From Candidatus Bathyarchaeota archaeon (lineage in GTDB: Archaea > Thermoproteota > Bathyarchaeia > Bathyarchaeales > Bathyarchaeaceae): a stretch of 5,620 bases of DNA. Shown one piece after another: positions 5,529-5,620 of the stretch (positions are counted from its first letter, which is position 1; each line of letters starts with the position of its first letter). The notes beneath the pieces are model-generated. The model searched no databases. It had not been told where the DNA came from and saw nothing but the letters and a program-made list of their open reading frames with translations. The position numbers and the translations under genes are program-made. Location: positions 1-5,620 of the forward strand of contig QMYO01000135.1 of assembly GCA_003662715.1 (NCBI GenBank), read 5' to 3'.

Positions 5529-5620
5529 CATTTATCGGCAGCTTTTAAGGATGGCAATCTCAGCAGTATAGCTTCGTAAACTAGGAAGCCTCCAGCAATG
5601 CTGATGGCTCCTTGAATTGC
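5528..5620 (-). CDS. C-terminal end of a membrane protein, perhaps a second flippase (cut by window edge)
   Basis: The minus strand is open from the window edge to a TGA at 5530-5528, giving 30 residues. The segment begins AIQGAISIAGGFLVYEAILL, a likely last membrane helix, and ends RLPSLKAADK, a short charged tail. Many polysaccharide flippases end in a helix followed by an L-x(n)-D tail of this kind, and a flippase gene lies at the other end of the window, so a second flippase is my best guess. The fragment is too short to exclude other membrane proteins. Its stop lies 10 bases past that of rpoP, in convergent orientation. Confidence 0.5.
   Translation of the reverse strand, partial: AIQGAISIAGGFLVYEAILLRLPSLKAADK

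Noticed and set aside
5322..5531. Minus-strand ORF of 69 codons opposite rpoP
   Set aside because: It covers the unmistakable rpoP gene and its promoter leader, and has no domain.

Overview
The window reads as archaeal DNA, most likely from a lineage near the Thermoproteota/Bathyarchaeia. That placement is an inference. The evidence is an archaeal RNA polymerase subunit P gene at the right end, TATA boxes about 25 bases ahead of inferred short leaders, frequent TTG starts, and a T-rich tract right after a stop codon. No rRNA, tRNA, CRISPR array or insertion sequence was recognised.

Layout, left to right. At 1-305 (minus) is the N-terminal third or less of a Wzx-type polysaccharide flippase, cut by the window edge. 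At 495-1373 (plus) is a cytosolic alkaline-phosphatase-superfamily phosphodiesterase. It meets, tail to tail with one base between the stop codons, a small ribbon-helix-helix protein at 1375-1590 (minus). The stretch 1591-1926 has no intact gene. It holds the RHH gene's promoter and what looks like a decayed small membrane-protein gene. From 5152 down to 1927 (minus) runs a four-gene sugar-transfer block: a GT2 glycosyltransferase, a second GT2 whose start is out of frame, a GT8-like glycosyltransferase, and a short SAM-dependent methyltransferase. At 5347-5517 (plus) is rpoP, divergent from that block. It converges on a partial membrane-protein gene at 5528-5620 (minus).

Taken together this looks like part of a surface-glycan or lipid-linked oligosaccharide locus. 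GT-A transferases would build the glycan in the cytoplasm, the methyltransferase may cap or decorate it, and the flippase would move the lipid-linked product across the membrane. The phosphodiesterase may trim or recycle a phosphate-ester intermediate. The middle genes use A/T-ending codons much more than the flippase fragment at the left, which fits an acquired cassette in a more GC-rich host.

The observations most worth checking are the probable one-base deletion that disconnects the second GT2 from its ATG, the phosphodiesterase/RHH pair with a palindrome near the phosphodiesterase promoter, and the unassigned decayed ORF at 1667-1912. I do not see convincing evidence for a wholly new system.
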